This document shows positions 1-5,718 of a stretch of DNA of 5,859 bases, piece by piece; position 1 is the first letter of the stretch, and every line of letters begins with the position of its first letter. The DNA is from an uncultured Parafilimonas sp. (GTDB taxonomy: Bacteria; Bacteroidota; Bacteroidia; Chitinophagales; Chitinophagaceae). The notes beneath the pieces are model-generated. The model made no database searches. It was not told where the DNA came from and saw only the letters and a program-made list of their open reading frames with translations. A program made the translations under genes and the position numbers. The stretch covers positions 1 to 5,859 of the forward strand of contig CALAGJ010000039.1 in the NCBI GenBank assembly GCA_937892395.1, written 5' to 3'.

Positions 1-16
1 TGTGCTCTTCCGATCT
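1..16 (+). other. Untrimmed Illumina adapter sequence
   Basis: The window opens with TGTGCTCTTCCGATCT, which is identical to the last 16 bases of the TruSeq read-2 (index) adapter as I know it. It is technical, not biological. By chance it is in frame with the gene that follows, so a naive caller starts that gene at a GTG inside the adapter (base 2) and adds five false residues (MLFRS). Genuine sequence starts at base 17. Confidence 0.95.
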
Positions 17-1468
17 GGATTCAGTAATACTTTTATCGGTTTTAGTGCTGGCAGTGCCAATACTACTGCAAGTTTCAACACTTTTATTGGAGCTGCTGCC
101 GGACTTACCAATACAACTGGTACCAATAATACTGCTTTAGGTTTTAATGCAGGAAATAAAAATACCACCTCAAGTGATAATGTTTTTCTTGGTTCCAGAT
201 CAGGTCTTTCAAATACAACTGGTAGTAACAATACCTTTACAGGAAACCTTAGTGGAGAGTTGAATGTAAGTGGAAATGGTAATTCATATTATGGAGACGA
301 ATCCGGATTGAGTAATATTAGTGGTGCTAATAATTCAATATTTGGTAGTGCAGCAGGAAGTAAAAATACCAGTAACAATAATAATTTTTTTGGAGCCTCT
401 TCCGGACTAAATACTACTACCGGAAACAATAATTCTTTTATGGGTAACAGCAGTGGCTTATTGAATAGATCAGGTAGTAATAACACATTTATAGGAAGCC
501 AATCGGGTGATAATAATCGTACCGGATCTTCCAATACAATAATAGGTAGCTTTGCTGATCTTTCTGATACTGCATTTATTAATGCAACAGCATTAGGAAA
601 TAGTGCCTCAGTATCTGCAAGCAACAAAATAAGGTTAGGCAATACCGCCATTACCAAAGTGGAAGGACAAGTAGCCTATTCATTTCCAAGTGATCAAAGA
701 TTCAAATTCAATGTAAAGCAAAATGTGCCGGGTTTGAATTTTATCAAAAAACTAAGACCCGTTACTTACCAGTTTAATACCCAACAGTTTGATGCATTTC
801 AACACAAAAAAGATGCAGACTATGTAGCATCTCTGCAACCACAATCCTTTGAAGCAGCTACAAATATTATACACACAGGGTTATTGGCACAAGAAGTGGA
901 AATAGCAATGAAGGCATCCGGTTATAATTTTGATGGACTAAATAAACCAGCAAACGATGATGATTATTATACACTGAGTTATGAGCTGCTTACTATTCCA
1001 CTGATACAGTCCGTACAAGAATTGAACGAGGTTTTAGAAAGCACAGTAAAAAAACAACAGGATGCCATTAAAGAATTGGAAATAGTAAATGATAAGCAAC
1101 AACAGGTAAATGAATATTTACAACAGCAGATAAATGAACTTAAAAACTTGTTGCAGAATACAACATCGGCTACTTCATCATCTGCAAATGCATCCGGTTT
1201 TCCATCAAAAGCTGTGTTGCTACAAAACCAACCCAATCCATTTTATAACAGTACTGTAATCAAATATTTTATTCCAATAACTACTATATCTGCCATGCTG
1301 CAAATTTCAAACCAGCAAGGTGTAATAGTAAAAACAGTAAACATTACACAAAAAGGGAATGGACAGGTTATCATAGAGGCCGGATCACTTAGCTCCGGCA
1401 CATACAACTATAGTTTGATTGTAGATGGCAAACCTGTGGATTCTAAAAAAATGATCTTAATAAAATAG
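17..1468 (+). CDS. Partial T9SS-secreted surface protein with head repeats and S74 peptidase/chaperone domain
   Basis: C-terminal part of a large secreted protein; the signal peptide and N-terminus lie beyond the contig edge. Residue numbers count from the adapter GTG at base 2. Residues 9-193 hold about eleven Asn/Gly-rich repeats of the form NTFIGxxAGxxNTTGxN, like beta-roll heads of trimeric adhesins. Residues 194-228 (ALGNSASV, KIRLGNT) form the usual neck. Residues about 229-335 are a peptidase S74 intramolecular chaperone domain: SDQRFK puts Ser230 and Lys235 five apart, as in the endosialidase Ser/Lys dyad, followed by LRPVTYQF and GLLAQEVE (293-300). Residues 341-387 are a Gln/Glu/Leu-rich coiled coil. 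Residues 404-488 (LLQNQPNPF, a G-Y-Y-L core, final Lys) form a type A T9SS sorting domain. In the S74 family this domain trimerises the fibre and then cuts itself off. Export across the outer membrane is inferred. The ligand or function is unknown. It is followed by its own terminator, so it is probably the last gene of its transcript. Confidence 0.9.
   Translation, partial: GFSNTFIGFSAGSANTTASFNTFIGAAAGLTNTTGTNNTALGFNAGNKNTTSSDNVFLGSRSGLSNTTGSNNTFTGNLSGELNVSGNGNSYYGDESGLSNISGANNSIFGSAAGSKNTSNNNNFFGASSGLNTTTGNNNSFMGNSSGLLNRSGSNNTFIGSQSGDNNRTGSSNTIIGSFADLSDTAFINATALGNSASVSASNKIRLGNTAITKVEGQVAYSFPSDQRFKFNVKQNVPGLNFIKKLRPVTYQFNTQQFDAFQHKKDADYVASLQPQSFEAATNIIHTGLLAQEVEIAMKASGYNFDGLNKPANDDDYYTLSYELLTIPLIQSVQELNEVLESTVKKQQDAIKELEIVNDKQQQVNEYLQQQINELKNLLQNTTSATSSSANASGFPSKAVLLQNQPNPFYNSTVIKYFIPITTISAMLQISNQQGVIVKTVNITQKGNGQVIIEAGSLSSGTYNYSLIVDGKPVDSKKMILIK
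26..580 (+). repeat. Tandem degenerate 51-bp (17-residue) repeats
   Basis: Eleven consecutive units begin near residues 9, 26, 43, 60, 77, 94, 111, 127, 144, 161 and 178 (adapter-GTG numbering). The period is 17 residues except for one 16-residue unit (111-126), and the last unit is degenerate. Conserved positions are Asn1, an aromatic or aliphatic residue at 3-4, Gly5, Ala/Ser8-Gly9, Asn12 and Gly15. The DNA copies have diverged, so selection appears to act on the protein fold. The array probably continues upstream of the contig edge. Confidence 0.85.
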
Positions 1469-1487
1469 TCATTTACGGGGGTTTTGG

Positions 1488-1520
1488 GGGCTGCTTTTCA
1501 AGCAGCCCTTTTATTTTTAT
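1488..1520 (+). terminator. Rho-independent terminator of the S74 protein gene
   Basis: GGGCTGCTT (1488-1496) and AAGCAGCCC (1500-1508) form a perfect 9-bp stem with a 3-base TTC loop, followed by a T-rich tract (TTTTATTTTTAT). It lies 20 bases after the TAG stop. The reverse strand has no U-tract after the stem, so it serves the + strand gene only. No equally good terminator is seen for the convergent thiolase gene in 1521-1646. Confidence 0.88.
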
Positions 1521-1646
1521 AAACATCACTTGTGGTAAAAAATCTTAGGTATGCATCATCATGTAGATGTACTTAAAACGCAAGAGAAACAAAATAATTT
1601 ATTATATCCCGAAAAAGAATATTGGTCAGTACATGATTATGATTTA

Positions 1647-2831
1647 TTAAGCCAGCTTCACTACCATGGCACTGGCTCCGCCCCCGCCGTTGCAAATGCC
1701 TGCCGCACCTACACTTCCATTATTTTGTTTGAGTACATGCAGCAAGGTTACAATGATACGAGCACCGCTACAACCTAATGGATGACCCAATGAAACTGCA
1801 CCACCATTCACATTTACCTTGGCTGGATCTAATTGCATTTTCTGCATATTGGCAATGCCTACCACACTGAATGCCTCATTCAATTCTACAAAATCAATAT
1901 CCTTCATTTCAAGGCCTGCCTTGGCTACAGCTTTTGGCACTGCCAAAGATGGTGTGGTTGTAAACCATTCGGGAGCTTGTTCTGCATCTGCATAACTCAT
2001 TATTATTCCTATGGGCTTCAAACCCATAGTATCTGCTTTTTCTTTACTCATTAGTACAACTGCTGCTGCGCCATCATTCATGGTGCTGGCATTAGCTGCT
2101 GTTACTGTACCTTCCTTGCTAAATGCTGGTTTTAATTCTGGTATCTTATCAAACTTTACATTAAATGCTTCTTCATCTTTAGCAAAGAGAATTGGATCCC
2201 CTTTGCGCTGAGGAATTGACACAGGCACAATTTCATCCGCAAAACGTCCTTCATTGACTGCAGCCTGACTTCTTTTATAACTTTCTATTGCAAATGCATC
2301 TTGTTCTTCTCTGCTGATATTACATTCTCTGGCACATAAATCAGCGGCATTGCCCATGGCATAATTATGATACACATCTGTAAGTCCATCTTTTGCCAAT
2401 CCATCTGTTACCACAGAATTACCATATTTATTTCCCCAACGCATATTGCTTAAATAAAACGGCACATTACTCATGCTCTCCATACCACCGGCCACGATAA
2501 CATCAGCATCGCCCAGCATGATACTTTGAGCAGCTTGAGCAATGGCTTTCATTCCACTGGCACACACTTTATTGACAGTAGTTGCAATAACACTATCCGG
2601 AAGTCCGGCAAACTTTGCTGCCTGTCTGGCTGGTGCCTGACCTAAGTTGGCTTGTATGACACATCCCATTATTACTTCTTGTATATCAGTAGGCTGTAAA
2701 CCTGCTTTTTCAATTGCTCCTTTTATAGCTACAGATCCAAGCTGTGTGGCTGTAAAATCTTTTAAACTTCCACCAAAACTACCCAAAGGTGTGCGCACAG
2801 CACTCATGATATAAACCTGCTTTGTACTCAT
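1647..2831 (-). CDS. Acetyl-CoA C-acetyltransferase (thiolase, EC 2.3.1.9)
   Basis: A complete 394-residue thiolase, the normal length for the family. It condenses two acetyl-CoA to acetoacetyl-CoA, or runs in reverse in fatty-acid or ketone-body breakdown, as a cytosolic homotetramer. The N-terminus VYIMSAVRTPLGSFGG is the usual thiolase opening. All catalytic elements are present: nucleophile Cys90 in NKVCASGMKA, Asn318 in NEAF, His350 in SLGHPLGCSGAR and Cys380 in ICNGGGGAS, at almost the same positions as in the Zoogloea enzyme. The reading frame extends upstream to an ATG at 2876, but the start at 2831 is preferred. It gives the family N-terminus, and the promoter box at 2851-2858 lies downstream of the upper ATG. 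The gene stands alone and converges with the S74 gene. Sequence does not settle biosynthetic versus degradative use, and a 3-ketoacyl-CoA thiolase with broader chain length is possible. Confidence 0.95.
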   Translation of the reverse strand: MSTKQVYIMSAVRTPLGSFGGSLKDFTATQLGSVAIKGAIEKAGLQPTDIQEVIMGCVIQANLGQAPARQAAKFAGLPDSVIATTVNKVCASGMKAIAQAAQSIMLGDADVIVAGGMESMSNVPFYLSNMRWGNKYGNSVVTDGLAKDGLTDVYHNYAMGNAADLCARECNISREEQDAFAIESYKRSQAAVNEGRFADEIVPVSIPQRKGDPILFAKDEEAFNVKFDKIPELKPAFSKEGTVTAANASTMNDGAAAVVLMSKEKADTMGLKPIGIIMSYADAEQAPEWFTTTPSLAVPKAVAKAGLEMKDIDFVELNEAFSVVGIANMQKMQLDPAKVNVNGGAVSLGHPLGCSGARIIVTLLHVLKQNNGSVGAAGICNGGGGASAMVVKLA

Positions 2832-2850
2832 TGTTTTATTTTTAGCTTTG

Positions 2851-2858
2851 CAAAAGTA
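2851..2858 (-). promoter_or_regulatory. Bacteroidota -7 promoter box for the thiolase gene
   Basis: On the - strand TACTTTTG matches the Bacteroidota -7 consensus TAnnTTTG exactly. It ends 19 bases before the chosen ATG, giving an inferred short leader of about 15 bases. The -33 element is poor: the only TTG (2876-2874) is 15 bases upstream instead of about 20, and it sits in a palindrome. The box also argues against the upstream in-frame ATG at 2876. Confidence 0.6.
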
Positions 2859-2869
2859 TTGTTTTAAGA

Positions 2870-2883
2870 CTAACAATTGTTAG
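2870..2883. promoter_or_regulatory. 14-bp palindrome, candidate operator of the thiolase promoter
   Basis: CTAACAATTGTTAG is a perfect 14-bp palindrome. It is centred about 22 bases upstream of the TAnnTTTG box, where the -33 element should lie. This suits a dimeric regulator such as a TetR- or MarR-type repressor of fatty-acid genes, or an activator compensating for the weak -33 box. The regulator is not in the window and its family is a guess. Confidence 0.45.
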
Positions 2884-2898
2884 GTTACTCAAATCTAA

Positions 2899-2951
2899 AC
2901 TTACTTTTCGAAAGCATTTTATCAAAGTAAGTCATAAAAAAGATAAAATGC
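2899..2951. other. Interlocking inverted repeats with H-type pseudoknot geometry
   Basis: Two perfect inverted repeats interlock in the order A-B-A'-B'. Arm A, ACTTACTTT (2899-2907), pairs with AAAGTAAGT (2924-2932). Arm B, GCATTTTATC (2914-2923), pairs with GATAAAATGC (2942-2951). As RNA these give a 9-bp and a 10-bp stem, a 6-base first loop, no base between B and A', and an A-rich 9-base last loop (cataaaaaa), which is classic H-type pseudoknot geometry. The arms could instead form alternative hairpins or overlapping protein sites on DNA. The element is upstream of the thiolase promoter, so it is not in that leader. Transcription is unproven. Confidence 0.45.
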
Positions 2952-3092
2952 ATTAATGTGATTTTACTGAATATATGCTTATCACAGATCCAATTCAACT
3001 GGTTATGGGTCTTATACACAAGTTCTTCCTTATTTCCCGCCAAGCCAGTTCAAAATGTACATCAGAAAGGTATAGTTTGAACCTTGAATTTT

Positions 3093-3158
3093 ATGATTAA
3101 ATGATTGTGCTGATTATTTGCTTCGTTTCACTCGCAATGATGGGCATCGTTTAATCAT
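3093..3158. repeat. Long imperfect hairpin, probable dispersed palindromic repeat
   Basis: ATGATTAAATGAT (3093-3105) pairs with ATCGTTTAATCAT (3146-3158) over 13 positions with one G-T wobble. Pairing continues inward imperfectly to TTGC/GCAA around a 12-base loop (ttcgtttcactc). The loop with its flanks (reverse complement: cattgcgagtgaaacgaagc) resembles repeats I have seen scattered between Bacteroidota genes. That resemblance is from memory and was not searched. Confidence 0.55.
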
Positions 3159-3291
3159 GTAGGGGGCAAAAACTGGTTTTATAAATCACATAACCTTTAC
3201 ATCTATTTTAGGAGAGCAGGTAGTTCGTAGGAACTGAAAGGGTTGCTACTGCTATAATACAAATGCATACAGGCTTATGTTCACATAAATA

Positions 3292-3637
3292 CTATCCAAA
3301 AAAAATTGATGCTTATCTTCTTCCACAATTGTTGTGAATTTTTGCAAATTAACTACAGTTGCACAGGGTAAATAGCAATGCCATTTTAAATCTGCACTCA
3401 ACCAAAACACTTTACACTATTTTGTCTTTTCACAAAAGTTGGTTTAGCGAATGGATATTCACAAATAATTTGGCGGTTATCCCATTTTGGTCGAATTTCA
3501 AATAGAATAATACTTTGATCTTCCATTCTATATCCAATATCCAGTTGATTTCTTAATTCAATTCTTGGTCTTTTTAGTTCCAGAAAATTCTCTATTGCTT
3601 CAATTATATCAACTGTTTGTAAAACATCAATAGCCAT
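3292..3637 (-). pseudogene. Frameshifted DUF3024-family gene
   Basis: The intact first part runs from ATG 3637 for 70 residues and looks like the N-terminus of DUF3024 (FEIRPKWDN, YPFAKPTFVK). That frame then runs off-family (RQNSVKCFG) to a stop at 3398. The missing C-terminal half is directly downstream in another frame from 3413: KVFWLSADLKWHCY, then TTIVEEDKHQFF. Between FVK (ending 3428) and KVFW (starting 3413) there are 14 bases where the family pattern wants five codons, so a net loss of one base fits best. A second lesion is possible: with 9 rather than 8 T residues at 3298-3305 (- strand) the protein would end FFFG-stop near 3292, as the family usually does; otherwise it runs on to 3252. 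DUF3024 function is unknown. A sequencing or assembly error cannot be excluded. Confidence 0.8.
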
Positions 3638-3647
3638 ATTATAAAAA

Positions 3648-3664
3648 AATTAATGTTATTAATT
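3648..3664. promoter_or_regulatory. AT-rich 17-bp dyad upstream of the broken DUF3024 gene
   Basis: AATTAAT and ATTAATT flank GTT as a perfect 7-3-7 inverted repeat ending 10 bases before the ATG at 3637. It could be an operator or leader hairpin. In such AT-rich DNA it could also be chance. Confidence 0.25.
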
Positions 3665-3918
3665 GAAAGTATCCATTACAATTTTAAAAGAGCACATAGC
3701 ATTCATAAAAATTAAATTTTTTCCTTCTTTGAGTGAGGTGATGCACCCTGTTTGTGTACTAAATCAGACCGCCAAAAAACCCTCAGTTAATTTAAAAGAA
3801 TAATACAAAAGGAAATATTTTAAAGTTTATGTGATGGTGGTAAAAAATAGTGGCAATACATCTTAAAAAAATCTGTTGGGATGATTTTTTATTGCATTGT
3901 ATAGTTTGACCCGGCATT
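3665..3918. other. Noncoding stretch between the DUF3024 remnant and the attC-like hairpin
   Basis: No coding frame or RNA gene is recognised. It contains an AT-rich hairpin, AAAAAATC (3866-3873) with GATTTTTT (3883-3890) and a 9-base loop, which could act as a weak terminator in either direction. It also holds the first copy of the CATTGTATAG direct repeat at 3895. Confidence 0.5.
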
Positions 3919-3934
3919 GCTGAACAATGTATAG
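3895..3934 (+). repeat. Short direct repeat CATTGTATAG / CAATGTATAG
   Basis: Two 10-base copies (3895-3904 and 3925-3934) differ at one base and start 30 bases apart. The second copy forms part of the left arm of the attC-like hairpin. It may be a duplicated recombination half-site or a chance repeat. Confidence 0.4.
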
Positions 3935-4028
3935 ACAAAAGCCCCCAGTTCGTTTAATTTTATATGTCTTTATGGATGGTGGCAGGCTGTTTTGTGGGGG
4001 CTTTTGGCTATATGTCTAAATGTTGGGC
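3919..4028. repeat. 110-bp imperfect hairpin, attC-like candidate
   Basis: The centre is a perfect 12-bp stem, CAAAAGCCCCCA (3936-3947) with TGGGGGCTTTTG (3995-4006), around a 47-base loop. Outside a single mismatch (3935/4007), 3927-3934 pairs with 4008-4015 (8 bp, two G-T wobbles). After an unequal internal loop, AAC (3923-3925) pairs with GTT (4022-4024). The outer heptamers are GCTGAAC (3919-3925), one base off the integron core RYYYAAC, and GTTGGGC (4022-4028), a perfect GTTRRRY. A second perfect GTTRRRY heptamer, GTTAGGC, follows at 4029-4035. The length is within the attC range. It starts 12 bases after the PIN gene stop, where a cassette carries its attC. A large-loop terminator or a miniature mobile element is the alternative, and no integrase gene is in view. 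Confidence 0.45.
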
Positions 4029-4039
4029 GTTAGGCGTTT

Positions 4040-4564
4040 TTATTTTTTTGTTCTTTGCATTTTCATTCCTCTTTGTTGTAGAAAGTCGTAAATGTTTATA
4101 CAATTAACTCCATTCTTCTTCGCAACTGCTGGAATTTTATTAGGTTTTGTTTCACTTTCGTTTGTAACGAGTGTATAATTATGAACTTTACAAAATGCAA
4201 TTAAGTATGGGTCTGCTTCTTCTTTACCTTCTGCTTGTTTTTTAGCATCAAAAAATCCTGTTGAATATTCTTGATTGATAATAGGTTTAGCTTGATTAAA
4301 AGTTTCTATATCAGTTTCTACAATTAAATGTTTTTTGTACTTTTTTATCCAATTTTTCAAATAGACTTCTTTGCCTTCATAATTATTTATTTCGTCTTCT
4401 ACAAAATCAATTGTAATAAATTGCTTAGCTTTTATTAAATCAATAATTTCTTCCCACAATGCAACAAATACTTCATTTTCAGGAGGAAATGTAGCTTCTA
4501 ATTTTATTAAAGCACTTGTATCTATAACATAAACAATACTATTTTCATTGAAATTTAATTCCAT
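4040..4564 (-). CDS. DUF4411-type PIN-domain protein, probable toxin ribonuclease
   Basis: A 174-residue protein of the PIN fold, best matching the DUF4411 branch. The opening VYVIDTSALI (11-20) carries the first acidic residue Asp15. The second is probably Glu58 (FVEDEIN), the third Asp118 in EEADPYLIAF, and the fourth site lies at VTNESE (133-138), followed by the family's KIP...GVNC ending. PIN proteins are Mg2+/Mn2+-dependent RNases and many are type II toxins; activity here is inferred from the conserved acidic residues. Its ATG overlaps the stop of the upstream HTH-peptidase gene by one base (TAATG), which implies translational coupling and a shared transcript. The Lys/Arg-rich tail (KMQRTKK) may bind RNA. 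The attC-like hairpin follows 12 bases after the stop. The gene is visibly more AT-rich than the thiolase gene. Confidence 0.85.
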   Translation of the reverse strand: MELNFNENSIVYVIDTSALIKLEATFPPENEVFVALWEEIIDLIKAKQFITIDFVEDEINNYEGKEVYLKNWIKKYKKHLIVETDIETFNQAKPIINQEYSTGFFDAKKQAEGKEEADPYLIAFCKVHNYTLVTNESETKPNKIPAVAKKNGVNCINIYDFLQQRGMKMQRTKK

Positions 4565-5718
4565 TAGCTATATAGCAATTGTCTAGTTTTAGGTATATAG
4601 GAAAGTCTTACTCCTAAGAAGTCTGATAGGTCTTTTAAATCAATTGTATTTCTGTCATAAGCTCTAAAGGCTAATGAAATATATGTTCTCCCTTTTTCTT
4701 GTATTGCTTCTTTAGAAATATTTCTTCCCTCTGGATTTTTTGACCTCCCAAATTGTGGTTTATTCCATTTTTCGTGTTTCTCTGAATAAAAATCTTTAGA
4801 AACTAATTTATTCTCTAACAAGCATCTTAATACTGATAGTGGACTTGCATTAAATATACTTCCAACTTGTATCAAATCTTTTAAAGACCAAATTTTATTA
4901 TTTTCTTCTTTATATTTTACAACGAGTTCATTGTTCAAAAATTCTTCATTTGGTATTATTAATTCGGCAGAAAATGCGTTACACCATTTTTCAATTACAA
5001 TTGTTGATTTGTCTGATAGGTCGCATATGCCTCCTTCATTCAAAATAATATGACCTAATTCGTGAAATAAAGAAAATAATTTTGACTGTGGAGTTTCTCC
5101 TCCTCTTTTAATACCAATTATAGGCACAACATCATCTGTAATTGCAAACCCTCTAACATTGTCTTGGATCAAACTTAGCTGAAAAATCACTACCCCAATT
5201 TTTTCACATTGTTCAATAGAATATTCTAATGCTTCATTTGGTCTATTAAAGGTTTTTAATTCATTTAGTTTTAGGATTGTTCTAATTTTATTAGCTATAG
5301 TTTTGGGATCATCATCAAGCTTTGCTGATAAATTAAATTTAGATGTTTCTATTCCTAAATCTTTTCTGAGTTCTAAAAAGGAATTTGCTAAAGCTCTGGC
5401 TTTTCTTACAGCTAATATTGTTTTTTCATGAAATACGTTTTGGTTTTCAGAGTTTATAGTTCTTCTGTCCTTTGGTAACGGCTTTTCTTTTGGTGGAGTG
5501 TTTAATAAAAGTGTAGCTATAGTTCTCTTATACACTTTTGATAGGAGCTTTAACTCATCAAGTGTAGGTAATTTTTCTCCTGTTTCTAATTGACTAAGTT
5601 TGCTATTTGAGATTTTAGTTTTCTCTACTACTTGATTTTTAGTCAAAGCAATACTTTCTCTAGCCCAAATTAGGACTTGATTGTTTGTCTGTATGTGTAT
5701 TGCAGCATTCACAGTCAC
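4564..5718 (-). CDS. Xre-type HTH fused to ImmA/IrrE-family zinc peptidase, probable antitoxin/regulator
   Basis: A 384-residue protein with three parts. Residues about 14-70 are an Xre/Cro-type helix-turn-helix (LTKNQVVEKTKISNSKLSQL, then ETGEKLPTLDEL). Residues about 160-305 are an ImmA/IrrE-like metallopeptidase: HELGH (219-223) gives His219, Glu220 and His223, and the later helix IEKWCNAFSAELIIP supplies the likely third zinc ligand Glu243. Residues about 310-384 form a C-terminal extension (RTYISLAFRAYDRN, DLSDFLGVRL) common in the long forms of this family. ImmA/IrrE peptidases are known to cut repressors upon DNA damage or stress. Here the repressor-like domain is in the same chain, so self-regulation or control of the PIN partner is inferred. 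The start is GTG at 5718, with no ATG upstream before an in-frame stop at 5734-5736; GTG at 5712 is an alternative. It is the first gene of a two-gene operon. Confidence 0.88.
   Translation of the reverse strand: MTVNAAIHIQTNNQVLIWARESIALTKNQVVEKTKISNSKLSQLETGEKLPTLDELKLLSKVYKRTIATLLLNTPPKEKPLPKDRRTINSENQNVFHEKTILAVRKARALANSFLELRKDLGIETSKFNLSAKLDDDPKTIANKIRTILKLNELKTFNRPNEALEYSIEQCEKIGVVIFQLSLIQDNVRGFAITDDVVPIIGIKRGGETPQSKLFSLFHELGHIILNEGGICDLSDKSTIVIEKWCNAFSAELIIPNEEFLNNELVVKYKEENNKIWSLKDLIQVGSIFNASPLSVLRCLLENKLVSKDFYSEKHEKWNKPQFGRSKNPEGRNISKEAIQEKGRTYISLAFRAYDRNTIDLKDLSDFLGVRLSYIPKTRQLLYS

Larger units (their letters stand above)
2884..3291. other. Intergenic region rich in inverted repeats, no intact gene
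   Basis: I find no convincing coding frame in this 408-base gap between the thiolase promoter and the broken DUF3024 gene. It holds the interlocking repeats at 2899-2951 and the long hairpin at 3093-3158 (separate entries). Smaller inverted repeats are TGTGAT (2957-2962) with ATCACA (2981-2986), and GTTCAAA (3048-3054) with TTTGAAC (3076-3082). Near 3222-3235, AGTTC and GAACT flank a 4-base loop. No tRNA, rRNA or known riboswitch pattern is recognised. Confidence 0.6.

Noticed and set aside
26..580. CRISPR-like array from the regular 51-bp spacing
   Set aside because: The units are contiguous, diverged, coding and without unique spacers; they are protein repeats.
289..657. - strand open frame antisense to the head repeats
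   Set aside because: The Leu/Pro-rich translation simply mirrors the Asn/Gly/Ser repeats of the real gene on the other strand.
979..1236. - strand open frame antisense to the coiled coil
   Set aside because: The Cys/Ser/Phe-rich product is the antisense shadow of a Gln/Glu/Lys-rich coding region.
1551..1778. 75-residue + strand open frame starting MHHHVDV
   Set aside because: It lacks an upstream ribosome site or promoter, more than half lies antisense to the conserved thiolase C-terminus, and its composition is not protein-like.
1833..2211. Two + strand open frames inside the thiolase gene
   Set aside because: Both are antisense to a fully conserved thiolase with intact catalytic motifs, and neither resembles a protein family.
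2832..2876. Upstream ATG extension of the thiolase
   Set aside because: The extra 15 residues do not fit the family N-terminus, and the promoter box lies inside that extension.
2957..2986. CRP-like site from TGTGAT and ATCACA
   Set aside because: The half-sites are 18 bases apart instead of the six to eight needed for a CRP site, so it is only a small inverted repeat.
3936..4006. Ordinary bidirectional terminator for the PIN operon
   Set aside because: The stem is suitable but the 47-base loop is far larger than normal and the T-run is only four bases. It is kept as an alternative to the attC-like reading rather than as the main call.
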